Shown one piece after another: positions 1 to 8,803 of a DNA stretch of 64,000 nucleotides. The DNA comes from Cyclobacteriaceae bacterium (GTDB taxonomy: Bacteria > Bacteroidota > Bacteroidia > Cytophagales > Cyclobacteriaceae), in the NCBI GenBank assembly GCA_016787645.1, contig JAEUUF010000006.1, positions 92,044 through 156,043 on the forward strand, read 5' to 3'. The position numbers were made by a program, and so were the translations under genes. The notes below the pieces were generated by a model. It was not told the origin of the DNA. It made no database searches and saw nothing but the letters and a program-made list of their open reading frames with translations. The number at the start of each line of letters is the position of its first letter. Within the stretch, counting starts at the first letter, position 1.

Positions 1-1224
1 GGTTTGCCAGTTGCGGGTGTCCGCTGCCTCCGTGATCACGTTGATCATTCCCATGATCACCCCGGCCCATCGATCCCGGTCACTCGCTGAGTATTCAGCT
101 GCCTTCTTGACGGCCAACCGCATCAACGCCTTGCTCAACTCAAGGTTCATTCGCTCATCGAGGCATTTGAACGCTACCTTGTTTACATCTTCCAGCAACT
201 GCATGGAATACGTGGTATCACCCACAGCGAGACTGGCCGAGGTATAATAGGCCGGCCGCTCCACATACTTTGGCAAGGTAAGCCGGTATACATCCAGCTT
301 GGATAACGACTGGACGTCGCTTTTCTTGTAGTCAGCTTCAGAAAATGCGTAGCTCAAGCCAAGACTCTCGTTGGTAAAATAGACCATGCCGTTTCGGTTG
401 CTGATGGCAAAGGTCACGGACCATTCCACTTTCACCGGGCTCAGGCCGTTGTGCCAGAAGAATATCAATTCCCCTCCTGTGTTTTCTTCGATAGTCATCT
501 CCGGCATCCCAAACTTTTCACGGAATTCTTCATATTCCTGGTCGAGCCCGCTGAGTTTTGCTGTCCGCAGCAGGTCTTTCTTCAGTTGCTCCGGCGCGCC
601 AACATTGAAGAGCTTGAAGAATTCTCCCTCGTAGGCTTCCAATGCATTCCGATAGGCAATGAAGGCATTGTTGTAATCCGCGTCGGTCTCGTAGATCATT
701 CCCATCAGAGTATGAACAAACGCATCTTTCCGGTACTTGTCTTCGGTGCTGTACCGGTCGCTGAGTTGCTGGAGACGGATGTTCAGCCTCCGGCACTCTA
801 CCAGTGCTTCATCCGTTTTCCCCATTTTGAGAAAGTTCATGGCCTTGTAGTAGAGCAACAACAAGTGCTCGTGGTCTTCTCCCCGGTACACCGCAAAGTT
901 GGGATTGGTCAGGTAGGTCGCCGCCTCGTTGGCATAATTGATCCGATAGTCCTCGCCAAAGTTGTACGCACGCTCAAAGTAGTTGTTGCTTTCGTTATAC
1001 TTCCCCAGCAAGGAGAGCACCAACCCGTTGTTCACAAAATACAGGAATTGCTTTTTCCCCGCTCCTTCCGAAGGACGTTCTTGTAGGGACTTGAGCGCTT
1101 TGTTGAGATCCCCACGCTCAAATACTTCGTTAAACGAAAGGTTGGACTGGTAATAGGTTGCGCAGGCAACTACGATAACTGCGATCGCAACAAAGGCAAG
1201 AAAGTTTAGCGTCGCGCGTTTCAT
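1..1224 (-). CDS. COG3014-like lipoprotein with TPR-like region (3' end cut by window edge)
   Basis: The frame runs from an ATG at 1224 to the left edge, 408 codons with no stop, so the C-terminus is missing. The N-terminus is a short hydrophobic segment ending in VVACATYYQS, a lipobox-like Cys that suggests an outer-membrane lipoprotein. The following 200 residues are helical and TPR-like (for example NNYFERAYNFGEDYRINYANEA split by short turns), then a beta-rich part. This layout matches the uncharacterised COG3014 family. It lies 19 bases after an LpoB-like gene on the same strand, a pairing I recall from other bacteria, so a role in control of peptidoglycan synthesis is inferred and not shown. 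Confidence 0.72.
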   Translation of the reverse strand, partial: MKRATLNFLAFVAIAVIVVACATYYQSNLSFNEVFERGDLNKALKSLQERPSEGAGKKQFLYFVNNGLVLSLLGKYNESNNYFERAYNFGEDYRINYANEAATYLTNPNFAVYRGEDHEHLLLLYYKAMNFLKMGKTDEALVECRRLNIRLQQLSDRYSTEDKYRKDAFVHTLMGMIYETDADYNNAFIAYRNALEAYEGEFFKLFNVGAPEQLKKDLLRTAKLSGLDQEYEEFREKFGMPEMTIEENTGGELIFFWHNGLSPVKVEWSVTFAISNRNGMVYFTNESLGLSYAFSEADYKKSDVQSLSKLDVYRLTLPKYVERPAYYTSASLAVGDTTYSMQLLEDVNKVAFKCLDERMNLELSKALMRLAVKKAAEYSASDRDRWAGVIMGMINVITEAADTRNWQT

Positions 1225-1243
1225 AGTATCGCACGGACAGGCT

Positions 1244-1816
1244 TCAGTTCTTCACGTACTTCTTTATTTCCTCCTGGCCGTACCAGATACGTTTATTCGA
1301 CTCCATGTCCGTCAGAAAGAGAGTAGTGACATAATTCACCACGCGTTGTTTCTGATACACATCCGTCTCCGAGGTCATTTCACCAAACAGCATCAGGTTC
1401 GCACCCAGTTCCATCCCCCACTGCGCCACAGTGCCGGACTTGCCATAGTCGCGTTGATTAACTCGTTCCACCCGAAGCTTGTCACGGAACGCACCCGACT
1501 CCACCAGGTCCGCGACGCCTGAATTGAAGATGGCCAATTCAATTCGCTTGATGTAGTTTTCGGTATCGATGTGCTCACTGGTACGGTTTCTCACCAATCC
1601 CACGATGATAGCCGGCTTCCTTCCTAACTTCTGGGCATACTCCTTGAACTTGTCGCTGTTAAGGAGGTTATTGACCATCGAGGTGGCTACCTGCCGGGAG
1701 TCCGTATCGTTCCACCGCCCACTGAGGTCGATGGATTGCCCGGGGTCAACTCGTGTAACTGACCGTGCGCACGAGAAGAGGACCAGGGCGATGAGAATGA
1801 TTCGGCTGCTTTTCAT
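1244..1816 (-). CDS. LpoB-like penicillin-binding protein activator lipoprotein
   Basis: This 190-residue lipoprotein has a signal peptide with lipobox LFSC near residue 16. The body matches the LpoB/FlgO-type fold: an early DLSGRWND segment, then a strand of type PAIIVGLVRNRTSEHIDT, a helical stretch, and GMELGANLMLFGEM. In Enterobacteria LpoB reaches through the cell wall from the outer membrane to stimulate PBP1b. Family membership is from sequence pattern; partner PBP is unknown here. It sits between rpe (42 bases upstream) and the COG3014-like gene (19 bases downstream), both on the same strand, so all may be co-transcribed. Confidence 0.8.
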   Translation of the reverse strand: MKSSRIILIALVLFSCARSVTRVDPGQSIDLSGRWNDTDSRQVATSMVNNLLNSDKFKEYAQKLGRKPAIIVGLVRNRTSEHIDTENYIKRIELAIFNSGVADLVESGAFRDKLRVERVNQRDYGKSGTVAQWGMELGANLMLFGEMTSETDVYQKQRVVNYVTTLFLTDMESNKRIWYGQEEIKKYVKN

Positions 1817-1858
1817 AAGTGACTGACTAAAGCCAACAAATTCCCTGCCAGTGCCATG

Positions 1859-2509
1859 CTACAGGGCTTTCAATTGGCGGATTACCTCCTTGGGCTGGCT
1901 GGATGAGAAAACAAAGTTCCCGGCCACCAGCACATCTGCGCCCGCCTCCAGGAGCGGCTTGGCATTGGCCTGGTTTACGCCTCCATCAATCTCAATCAGT
2001 GCCTTTGAACCAGTCTCCGAAATCAGCCTCCTTAACTCCTTGATTTTCTGATAGGTACCTTCAATGAACTTCTGACCCCCAAAACCAGGGTTTACACTCA
2101 TCACACAGACCAGATCTATTTCACTGATTACATGCTGAAGGACGCTTATTGGAGTATGTGGGTTGAGCGCCACCCCGGCCTGGACTCCCAGTTGCTTGAG
2201 CTGCTGGATGTTACGGTGCAGGTGAGGACAGGCTTCGGCATGAACGGAGATCGTCGCTGCTCCCGCCTTTTGGAAAGCTTCCACAAACCGTTCGGGTTGC
2301 ACAATCATCAGGTGCACATCCAGCGGCTTCCGGGCGTGGCGTTTTACTGCTTCCACTACTGGGATCCCCATCGAGAGGTTGGGGACAAAAACCCCGTCCA
2401 TAATATCCACATGGATCCAGTCGCCCTCACTTTCGTTGATCATGGTGATTTCGCGTTCGAGGTTGGCAAAATCTGCGGCGAGAATGGAGGGCGCGATGAT
2501 GGGCTTCAT
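1859..2509 (-). CDS. rpe: Ribulose-phosphate 3-epimerase
   Basis: Cytoplasmic TIM-barrel enzyme interconverting ribulose 5-phosphate and xylulose 5-phosphate in the pentose phosphate pathway. The hallmark segments are all present: APSILAADFANL at the N-terminus, HVDIMDGVFVPNLS, LDVHLMI, SVHAE, VMSVNPGFGGQ and EIDGGVN. The catalytic Asp pair (in DIMDG and EIDGGV) and metal-binding His (HVD, DVH) are intact. I chose the ATG at 2509 (start MKPIIAPSI, 216 residues), the usual family N-terminus, over a TTG four codons further upstream. It lies 21 bases after the S8 protease gene on the same strand. Confidence 0.96.
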   Translation of the reverse strand: MKPIIAPSILAADFANLEREITMINESEGDWIHVDIMDGVFVPNLSMGIPVVEAVKRHARKPLDVHLMIVQPERFVEAFQKAGAATISVHAEACPHLHRNIQQLKQLGVQAGVALNPHTPISVLQHVISEIDLVCVMSVNPGFGGQKFIEGTYQKIKELRRLISETGSKALIEIDGGVNQANAKPLLEAGADVLVAGNFVFSSSQPKEVIRQLKAL

Positions 2510-2530
2510 AATCGAGCCCAAAAATAGCCA

Positions 2531-4117
2531 TTAATGCTTAACAAACCGAAACGTCGTCATCGCTGAAGGCAGGTCAACGCGGAGAATGTATATGCCGGAA
2601 CTTAACGCCGAGACATCCACATGAATTTTGCTGTTGGACCAGGTAATCTCCGGGAGCTCATAGTTCATTACTACTTTGCCCATGCTGTCGAAAATCGTAA
2701 TACGTTGGGGTTGCAGTTGTGGTGTAACGGTAAGCCACAACGTTGAAGTCACCGGATTGGGATAGGCGGAAATCCAGTTCTGACGCTCGAGATAGTTCTT
2801 TACCGATAAATAGCCCGGAATGCCATACCCGATTTGGTTGTCGGGTTGATCACCCTGTGAGGCAGACGCCTTGATGGATTGGACCAACGCAGAAGGTTTC
2901 ATATCTGGAAATCGCTGGAGGAGCCCAGCCACGAGACTGCTCACCAGGGGTGCTGCGGCCGAGGTGCCATCAACTGTCACAACTGCCCCGAAAGGATTAA
3001 TCACACTGACTCCAGAGCCCATCGCCATTACATCAGGTTTGATTCTACCATCCACGGTTGGCCCCGTCGAACTGAACGATACCTTCGCTCCCCACGAAGT
3101 GACAGCGCCTACAGAGAGAATTCCATCCACGTCTGCGGGTGGAGTAATCAATTGCCAGGACCCGCCTCCCTCATTTCCCGCGCTCACTACGACAATAATT
3201 CCGCGATCCCGCGCCCAGCCCGCCGCTTTGCTTACCACAGCTGTAGTACCGTTCAGGTCAGAAGTGGCATAGTTCATAGCCGGGTCATCAAAGGTGCTGT
3301 AGCCGACAGAAGATTGAATTATGTCGGCGCCTGCACTGTCGGCACGTTCGGCGGCAAACAGCCAGTTGTACTCTTCAATCCTGTATTCCGTCGGTACGTC
3401 TTCTGTCACAAAGAGCAAAAAGGACGAGGCCGGTGCACCACCGGAGAAATTACCATCACGTGCCCCTATGATGGAGAGCACTTCCGTGCCATGGTCGTCA
3501 AACTGGTAGATATTGGAAGAGTTGGTGATGAAATCCTGGGTCATGAGTATCCGCCCTCCATCACGCATTTCCTGGAATGCAGCGGTTGACTCAACACCTG
3601 GGAACCCGCTGTCAAGAACGGCAATCAGGATGCCTTCACCCTGCAAACCATCCGCATGCATGCTGTCGATCGTGAGCATGCGCAACTGGGTATCCGATGC
3701 CAAACTCGTGCGAGCCATATTCCGTGTATCCCCTGAACGTCCTCCCAGCAAACGATGGTTGGGAGCCACATACTCAGTCGAACTCACAAATGGAAGGGAT
3801 TGAATCGCGGTCAACTGTGCCGCGGTGGCTTCAATGAGCACACCATTCATCCACCGTGTTGTAAAGAAAGCCTTCGCACCCGTTGCCCTTACTTGTGATA
3901 CATAGGAGGGCACCACCGGCAAGTCATCACTGTTCACAGCAATCATCGACTTGGCTCTTCGCTGGATGGCCCGGTCAGAGAGAAACGTGGAAGGTTGAGT
4001 GATGGTGTGCGGTGTACCCGCTTTATCAGTGAAGAACACCATGTAGCGATGGGTTTGCGCCCATGCCGATGAGCACACCCAAAGAACCAATAGCAGGGAA
4101 TTACTGAACCAACCCAT
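2531..4117 (-). CDS. Secreted subtilisin-like S8 protease with T9SS type A sorting domain
   Basis: With the ATG at 4117 the protein is 528 residues and starts with a good signal peptide (MGWFSNSLLLVLWV...SSAWAQ). An upstream in-frame start would place 37 unlikely residues before this signal. An inhibitor-like propeptide region covers about residues 25-125. The catalytic domain has Asp169 (AVLDSGFPG), His209 (DDHGTEV), oxyanion Asn315 (SAGNEGG) and Ser386 (GTSAAAP). From about residue 448 a Por secretion domain follows (ISAYPNPVTS ... SGIYILRVD, ending FRFVKH), so the enzyme is probably exported by type IX secretion and anchored or released at the cell surface. Its start overlaps the end of the upstream lipoprotein gene by 17 bases, suggesting co-transcription. 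Confidence 0.93.
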   Translation of the reverse strand: MGWFSNSLLLVLWVCSSAWAQTHRYMVFFTDKAGTPHTITQPSTFLSDRAIQRRAKSMIAVNSDDLPVVPSYVSQVRATGAKAFFTTRWMNGVLIEATAAQLTAIQSLPFVSSTEYVAPNHRLLGGRSGDTRNMARTSLASDTQLRMLTIDSMHADGLQGEGILIAVLDSGFPGVESTAAFQEMRDGGRILMTQDFITNSSNIYQFDDHGTEVLSIIGARDGNFSGGAPASSFLLFVTEDVPTEYRIEEYNWLFAAERADSAGADIIQSSVGYSTFDDPAMNYATSDLNGTTAVVSKAAGWARDRGIIVVVSAGNEGGGSWQLITPPADVDGILSVGAVTSWGAKVSFSSTGPTVDGRIKPDVMAMGSGVSVINPFGAVVTVDGTSAAAPLVSSLVAGLLQRFPDMKPSALVQSIKASASQGDQPDNQIGYGIPGYLSVKNYLERQNWISAYPNPVTSTLWLTVTPQLQPQRITIFDSMGKVVMNYELPEITWSNSKIHVDVSALSSGIYILRVDLPSAMTTFRFVKH

Positions 4118-4823
4118 GGGCCGTGAGGGTTTGGCGTACAATACGGCCGTTCTCAACCACTTGCTGACCAATGCAGCTTCCAACCGTGCAATACTCCAGG
4201 TGCGTCTCTTCCCGGTATACACATCCAATGGCTTTCGCGTAAACAGTCTTCCTGATGTCCTTTAAAACGATGGGATCATCCTCATCATTTTCCACGATCG
4301 TCACCGTGTCGCTGTAGGATAAGACGCCCGGTATTTCAAACGGCTTCTGCCATCCGGAGACTACATACATGTCGCAGGCAAATGAGCCATCGCCGCACGC
4401 ATCGGTGCCGCCAAGATTGTTAAGCGCATTACCATTCCAGGAGCGCCCTTCTGTCAACGGAAATAGCAGCTTGACATACGGCAAATTGCCCTCCTGCTGA
4501 ACCACCTGTGTGGCATCAACGCGAAGCGACCAGGATTCGGCCGCGTTCCAGTTACTGGAACCCTGGTTTCGGGTCCACCGATGCAACACATAAGTTAGAT
4601 CGCCCCCGCTTGCGATTGAATCGGTCACTTCCACGCGCAGCTCAGTAAACGTGTTGGTTTGGCCACCAACCTGGCTGATGACAGTTTCGGTCACCGCATA
4701 TTCCCAATAGGCCCCTACCCGCACAGGAACATACTCCTGGCCCGTGCGCTTGGGCAGGGCTTCCTGCGACTGGCAACAGAACAGCAGAAAAAACAGAAGA
4801 ATGAAACCGAAAGCCCTCAACAC
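4101..4823 (-). CDS. Putative lipoprotein of unknown function
   Basis: A 240-residue protein with a short hydrophobic signal and lipobox LLFCC near residues 13-17, so probably lipid-anchored. The rest is beta-rich with a segment RVGAYWEYAVTET after the anchor, like secreted Bacteroidota proteins of unknown role. There are five further Cys in the mature part (DACGDGSFACDM, AIGCVY, YCTVGSCIG), which may form disulfides outside the cytoplasm. No enzyme motif is visible. It is the first gene of a minus-strand run followed by the S8 protease, with a promoter element directly upstream. Confidence 0.6.
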   Translation of the reverse strand: MLRAFGFILLFFLLFCCQSQEALPKRTGQEYVPVRVGAYWEYAVTETVISQVGGQTNTFTELRVEVTDSIASGGDLTYVLHRWTRNQGSSNWNAAESWSLRVDATQVVQQEGNLPYVKLLFPLTEGRSWNGNALNNLGGTDACGDGSFACDMYVVSGWQKPFEIPGVLSYSDTVTIVENDEDDPIVLKDIRKTVYAKAIGCVYREETHLEYCTVGSCIGQQVVENGRIVRQTLTAHGLVQ

Positions 4824-4838
4824 ACCGATCTTATTTTA

Positions 4839-4846
4839 CAAAGTTA
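4839..4846 (-). promoter_or_regulatory. Bacteroidota -7 promoter element for the 4.8 kb to 0 kb minus-strand run
   Basis: On the minus strand this reads TAACTTTG, an exact match to TAnnTTTG. The predicted start of transcription lies about 10 bases before the ATG of the lipoprotein gene. No clear TTG element was seen at the usual distance upstream. Confidence 0.45.
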
Positions 4847-4869
4847 TTTTTTCTTTTGAATATTTGGCC

Positions 4870-5436
4870 ATGCAAGCACACCCCGTGACCTACGTGAGCC
4901 GCATCACTAACCTGAGTGATGCCCGCTATTGTGCTGGTATGGGCGTAGATCTGCTAGGGTTTGTCGTTGATCCTGCTGACCCGGATTATGTAAGCCCTGA
5001 GTCATTCCAGCAAATGATCGGGTGGGTATCCGGCCCAGCCCGAGTAATGGAGGTCGGCACTTTCAAGGTGGACTTGCACACACTACGGGAGCAGTACGCA
5101 CCCGACTACGTGCACATCCCCCTACATCGATTGGACGAGTTCACTGACAGTCCCACACCACTGATCGTCGAACTTCCCTTTGAGCAATGGGAATCCGCTG
5201 ATGTCAACACCCAAGGGGTTGCGTGGTGGATGGTCACTGGCACGCCAGATGTCCCTGTTTCATTTACCCGCAAAGCACAAATCCTTGTCGCTCGTCATGA
5301 TTTCCCGGGATCAGTAGCTGAGTATCTTGAAGCTTGTGGAGCCACGGGCGTTGCCCTCAGCGGTACCCGCGAAGTGGCACCCGGACTCAAGGATTACGAT
5401 CACCTTTCACAGGTACTTGAAGAGTTGAATGGATAG
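4870..5436 (+). CDS. TrpF-like (phosphoribosylanthranilate isomerase fold) protein without catalytic Cys
   Basis: Start ATG at 4870 gives 188 residues; in-frame starts upstream would run into the divergent lipoprotein promoter. The N-terminus TYVSRITNLSDARYCAGMGVD and C-terminus GVALSGTREVAPGLKDYD follow phosphoribosylanthranilate isomerase (TrpF). Genuine TrpF carries KxCGIT with a catalytic Cys; here the aligned residues are YVSRIT, so Ser10 replaces the Cys. No other trp gene is near. The protein is therefore probably a TrpF-related paralogue with a different or lost activity; true TrpF activity cannot be excluded. It faces trmB, ending 33 bases from it. Confidence 0.7.
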   Translation: MQAHPVTYVSRITNLSDARYCAGMGVDLLGFVVDPADPDYVSPESFQQMIGWVSGPARVMEVGTFKVDLHTLREQYAPDYVHIPLHRLDEFTDSPTPLIVELPFEQWESADVNTQGVAWWMVTGTPDVPVSFTRKAQILVARHDFPGSVAEYLEACGATGVALSGTREVAPGLKDYDHLSQVLEELNG

Positions 5437-5437
5437 T

Positions 5438-5468
5438 TTGGAATGAATTTCCTCTAGACGCATTCCAA
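5438..5468. terminator. Possible weak bidirectional hairpin between convergent genes
   Basis: The arms TTGGAATG (5438-5445) and CATTCCAA (5461-5468) pair perfectly around a 15-base loop between the ends of the TrpF-like gene and trmB. There is no clear T-run on either side, so function as an intrinsic terminator is uncertain. Confidence 0.25.
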
Positions 5469-5469
5469 C

Positions 5470-6153
5470 TTATGACGAGAACTGGAATCGAAGGTATTTG
5501 ATGGTTTCTCCCTTCGCCGCAAACATTTCTTCATAACGCGTGCGAATGTCATAACACTCCTCCCGGAGCTCCGACTGGTACACATCTGTAGTTGATCGCA
5601 GACCCACCACATCTTTTCGCTCCGCCAGCACTTCAAGGGTGTAGGCAAAGAGACCGGTGTTGTCCGTCTTTAATCGAAACAAACCACCCGGACGAAGGAT
5701 GCGCTTGTACATCTCAAGGAATCTCGGGCTCGTAAGCCTTCGCTTGATGTCGCGCTTCCGGGGGCGTGGGTCCGGAAAGGTCAGCCAGATCTCATCCACT
5801 TCGTGTGGAGCAAAGAAGCTCTCAATCGCCAGGATGTTGGTTCTCAGAAACCCAATGTTCGTCAACTCTTGTTCGACTGCCATTGTACTCCCCTTCCAGA
5901 TGCGATCGCCCTTGACGTCTACCCCGACATAGTTGCGTTCAGGGAAGCGGGCGGCCAGCGCAACTGAGTACTCGCCCCGGCCGCATGCCAGTTCAGCCGT
6001 GATGGGTTGAACTTTAGGGAAATAGCTTTCATTCCAATGCCCCCGGATGCGGGTAAAAAGTTCTTTTCCAGGTTCGAGCACATTGGCCCGTTGGGCGATT
6101 ACACCGAAACGATACTGTTTGTTTTTCAAGCTCCTGGCCGGGTAAAGCGGCAA
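5470..6153 (-). CDS. trmB: tRNA (guanine-N7)-methyltransferase
   Basis: SAM-dependent enzyme that methylates G46 of tRNA. Visible motifs are ELACGRGEYSVALA (SAM-binding motif I), NYVGVDVKGDRIWKG, the family signature IWLTFPDPRPRKRDIKRRLTSPRFL, and LRLKTDN-like FRLKTDNTGLFAY near the end. With the TTG start at 6153 it is 227 residues; there is no nearby ATG, and a second TTG eight codons further in (KNKQYRF...) is also possible. The N-terminal NKQYRFGVIAQRANVLEPGKELF matches the usual TrmB beginning. It follows the glycosidase gene by 12 bases. Confidence 0.93.
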   Translation of the reverse strand: MPLYPARSLKNKQYRFGVIAQRANVLEPGKELFTRIRGHWNESYFPKVQPITAELACGRGEYSVALAARFPERNYVGVDVKGDRIWKGSTMAVEQELTNIGFLRTNILAIESFFAPHEVDEIWLTFPDPRPRKRDIKRRLTSPRFLEMYKRILRPGGLFRLKTDNTGLFAYTLEVLAERKDVVGLRSTTDVYQSELREECYDIRTRYEEMFAAKGETIKYLRFQFSS

Positions 6154-6165
6154 AGATAAGCAAGG

Positions 6166-8733
6166 CTATTCAAGCCGGAGCGACCGGATAGCAATCGCGT
6201 GCGACTTTTTGACTTCGTCCTTATCCATACCCGGTCCGATCGACAGCTGCAGGGATTCGATGAGCGCCGGATCAAAGGGCGCTGCCTGGGTCGGTTCGAA
6301 AAAGTAAGGAAGGAAAGTCGGATAGGGACGCGGCAGCGTGACAATGGGCACAGGCTTAAGCGAAGCGAGTGATAGCGTGTACTCCTGCTGCACGGGTTCG
6401 ATCTTTACTTCCGCGCCATAGGCAGTTCCATTCTTCATGATCAACGCCACCTGGATCGGAAAGGGACGGTCCTCCAACGATCGTGCATTCAAGATGAGCT
6501 TATTCCGGCTGCCTACTTCGGTTCTGCGACCGGCCACTTTGTTTCCAAAAAAGTAACGAAGGGAATAGTCAGCAACCGGTTGACCATTCTTGTTTTCGGG
6601 ATCAGCCACTGCCAATTGTTTCAGTGAAATCTGAAGCTCCGCCTTGCCCGGTACGTCGATCGGCAATGCTCCGGAACCGGGTACCCATTGACGGGAGATA
6701 TCACGAGCATCTGAACCCGCTTCGAACAAGTAAATGGGTGATGTCTTCGGCGCAATTCTCACTTCATAGGGTCCGTGTCCGGCAAAGTCCCAATCACCCG
6801 GGCCGGCTATGTCGTCGGCTGGAAAAGTCCGTCGCTCATCGCCCTGGTGCACTACGATATAATACCGGAGGAAACCCCGCATCGCTGGAAGAGTTGCTTT
6901 GTAGTGGTAATTTCTGACCCGTGTCATTGGGATCACTTCCATCCGTCGCCCCGTACCCACCGTATGCAACTCAACAGCGGTGGGCATTGCTTTGCTAATG
7001 ATGGATGCCTCGATCTCCACGCTGCCACCCTCGATTACCTCCGACAAAGGTTGGTGAATAATATAGGTCCTGTTTACGCTCGAAGCGGGCGCCGCATATT
7101 CACCCAGTTTTCCCTTCCCCCAGGGATCGTTGCGCGTCGCTCGCACAGTAGTGCCGGACTTTGTAAGGAGATAAGTTCCGGGAGTAATGGTTACACCTCC
7201 GCTTGATGTCGAAGTGGAGAAAACATTGCCTTCATTCAAAGCCTGGATACTAAAGCTTGAACCCAAGTCAACCAGGTTAATCTTCATCGGCCAGGATCTC
7301 CAGTTTATCACCGCGACTTGCTTACGGGGACTGGCGGGTGCGAAAGGATCTTTCAGCCAAATGGCGTCGGGCATCACTTCGAGTCGCCAAACACCAGGCT
7401 GAATGCGATCGAGGAAATAGGCTCCCGTTCCTTCATAACTTACCAGCGGAGAGTCTCCCCACCCGGCGATGTGTTCCAGGCTGGCCGGCGAGGGCGGCGG
7501 TGTCAAGGTGTGATTCGTATAATAGTATGAAGTAGGTGTGACCATTTCTGCCAGGTCCTGTTCATAATTCACCCGGAACACATCAAAGGTGGTATTCGCC
7601 GGGTAGCCTCCATATCGTTTGTTCATGGGAACTTTATGAAAAACTTCTGCGGCGATCTTGAGACTAAGCGCTTTTTGCGGCGCATAGGCCAGGTTCATGT
7701 AATGCGTTCCATATTCCGTATTGACATCGGCCATGTACGTAGGGTCATAGGCGAAGTGTGTTGCAGTCTGAATGCCCGCCTCCCGGAAGCTGCGCGCCAT
7801 CGCCGGGTAGATGTACGATCGCCCCACATCAGCAGCATCAAATTCATAGACCACCTTGGCCATGCGCTGGTAGGAAGGTGAGGCGGCAAACGGAATATCG
7901 TACCGGTCAACATTAGGCAACAGGTTCCCTCCCAGTTCATGACCCGAGCCAAGCCCGGTGGGATACCACTGAAACGTGCCGCCCTGGATTTTAGAAGCGG
8001 CGTAGGCTTCTGCGAGCTGAATGCTATGACTGATGTTGTAGAAGATGGGCTTCTTGGAGCCGGTCGACCGCATGGCCGACACCATGCCGTTGATGAAAGC
8101 GGTCACCGCGCTCGCCTCCTCCCGATGATGAGGTTCGTTGCTAACCTCAAAGGCAATCACCGCAGGCTCATCTTTGTAAGCCTTCCCGGTAAACGGGTTG
8201 ACGTGATTCAGGAAAGCGGCGAGGTAGGTCTTCTGGGCTTTGATCGCATCGGGATTCGTCAGGCAGGCGTCCTTACCATACTTCGCAGAAAATCCCGGCG
8301 TTTTTTCATCAGGCTCAGGCCAGCCGTTCCCCCAAAAGGCAATCGGGGTGATGAAGAACCGGAAGCCCCGCTCCTTCATGCGGGAAACCGCATAATCGAA
8401 CAAGCGCAGGTGCTCGTTGTCGAGCAGGTTGCCCAAGGTGTCACTGATTTCGGTATCCCACACATGGACGCGGTACAAGTCAAATCCCAACCGGCTAAAA
8501 TGATAAATGTCCTCGTCCATCGCCTTCTCCAAAGGGATGCTGCGTTGCTTCGCGGCCCGGTACGCATGCGCAAACATGGCGGTATAGTTTATGCCGAAGC
8601 CTTGCACTTCTTCATCGGTCTTGCCCCACCGCATTACCCCTTTCTTGTCTACATAAACATCAGCGGTCGATTGTGCCGGTGACGCCAACGGCCAACAAAG
8701 TATTATGATAAAAAGAATCAGGATGAATCTCAT
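6166..8733 (-). CDS. Secreted GH5-like (cellulase-family) glycoside hydrolase with C-terminal accessory domains
   Basis: An 855-residue protein with a signal peptide (MRFILILFIIILCWPLASPAQ). Residues about 30-400 look like a clan GH-A TIM barrel: GFGINY, LGFDLYRVHVWD, a putative acid/base Glu200 in EVSNEPHH, and a candidate nucleophile Glu297 in VVYEFDAADV. The second half is beta-rich and contains an Ig-like part with DERRTFPADDIAGPGDW and a later carbohydrate-binding-like part. Substrate is unknown; family assignment to GH5 is by motif only. It may be one transcription unit with trmB downstream. A short gap separates it from the DUF4249/TonB receptor genes, so a nutrient-uptake link is possible but not shown. 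Confidence 0.8.
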   Translation of the reverse strand: MRFILILFIIILCWPLASPAQSTADVYVDKKGVMRWGKTDEEVQGFGINYTAMFAHAYRAAKQRSIPLEKAMDEDIYHFSRLGFDLYRVHVWDTEISDTLGNLLDNEHLRLFDYAVSRMKERGFRFFITPIAFWGNGWPEPDEKTPGFSAKYGKDACLTNPDAIKAQKTYLAAFLNHVNPFTGKAYKDEPAVIAFEVSNEPHHREEASAVTAFINGMVSAMRSTGSKKPIFYNISHSIQLAEAYAASKIQGGTFQWYPTGLGSGHELGGNLLPNVDRYDIPFAASPSYQRMAKVVYEFDAADVGRSYIYPAMARSFREAGIQTATHFAYDPTYMADVNTEYGTHYMNLAYAPQKALSLKIAAEVFHKVPMNKRYGGYPANTTFDVFRVNYEQDLAEMVTPTSYYYTNHTLTPPPSPASLEHIAGWGDSPLVSYEGTGAYFLDRIQPGVWRLEVMPDAIWLKDPFAPASPRKQVAVINWRSWPMKINLVDLGSSFSIQALNEGNVFSTSTSSGGVTITPGTYLLTKSGTTVRATRNDPWGKGKLGEYAAPASSVNRTYIIHQPLSEVIEGGSVEIEASIISKAMPTAVELHTVGTGRRMEVIPMTRVRNYHYKATLPAMRGFLRYYIVVHQGDERRTFPADDIAGPGDWDFAGHGPYEVRIAPKTSPIYLFEAGSDARDISRQWVPGSGALPIDVPGKAELQISLKQLAVADPENKNGQPVADYSLRYFFGNKVAGRRTEVGSRNKLILNARSLEDRPFPIQVALIMKNGTAYGAEVKIEPVQQEYTLSLASLKPVPIVTLPRPYPTFLPYFFEPTQAAPFDPALIESLQLSIGPGMDKDEVKKSHAIAIRSLRLE

Positions 8734-8803
8734 ATTGAACTTGCCCTAATGCAATCTAAAGGTAGCGATTTTCAATGGCGCCCGGTCGGCCTGTCTGACC
8801 ACT

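Noticed and set aside
451-1086. Plus-strand frame of 211 codons
   Set aside because: It lies antisense to the COG3014-like gene, which has a lipoprotein signal and coherent helices; the plus frame has no recognisable protein features.
2531-4228. Longer start for the S8 protease at 4228
   Set aside because: It puts 37 charged residues in front of a good signal peptide and overlaps the lipoprotein gene widely.
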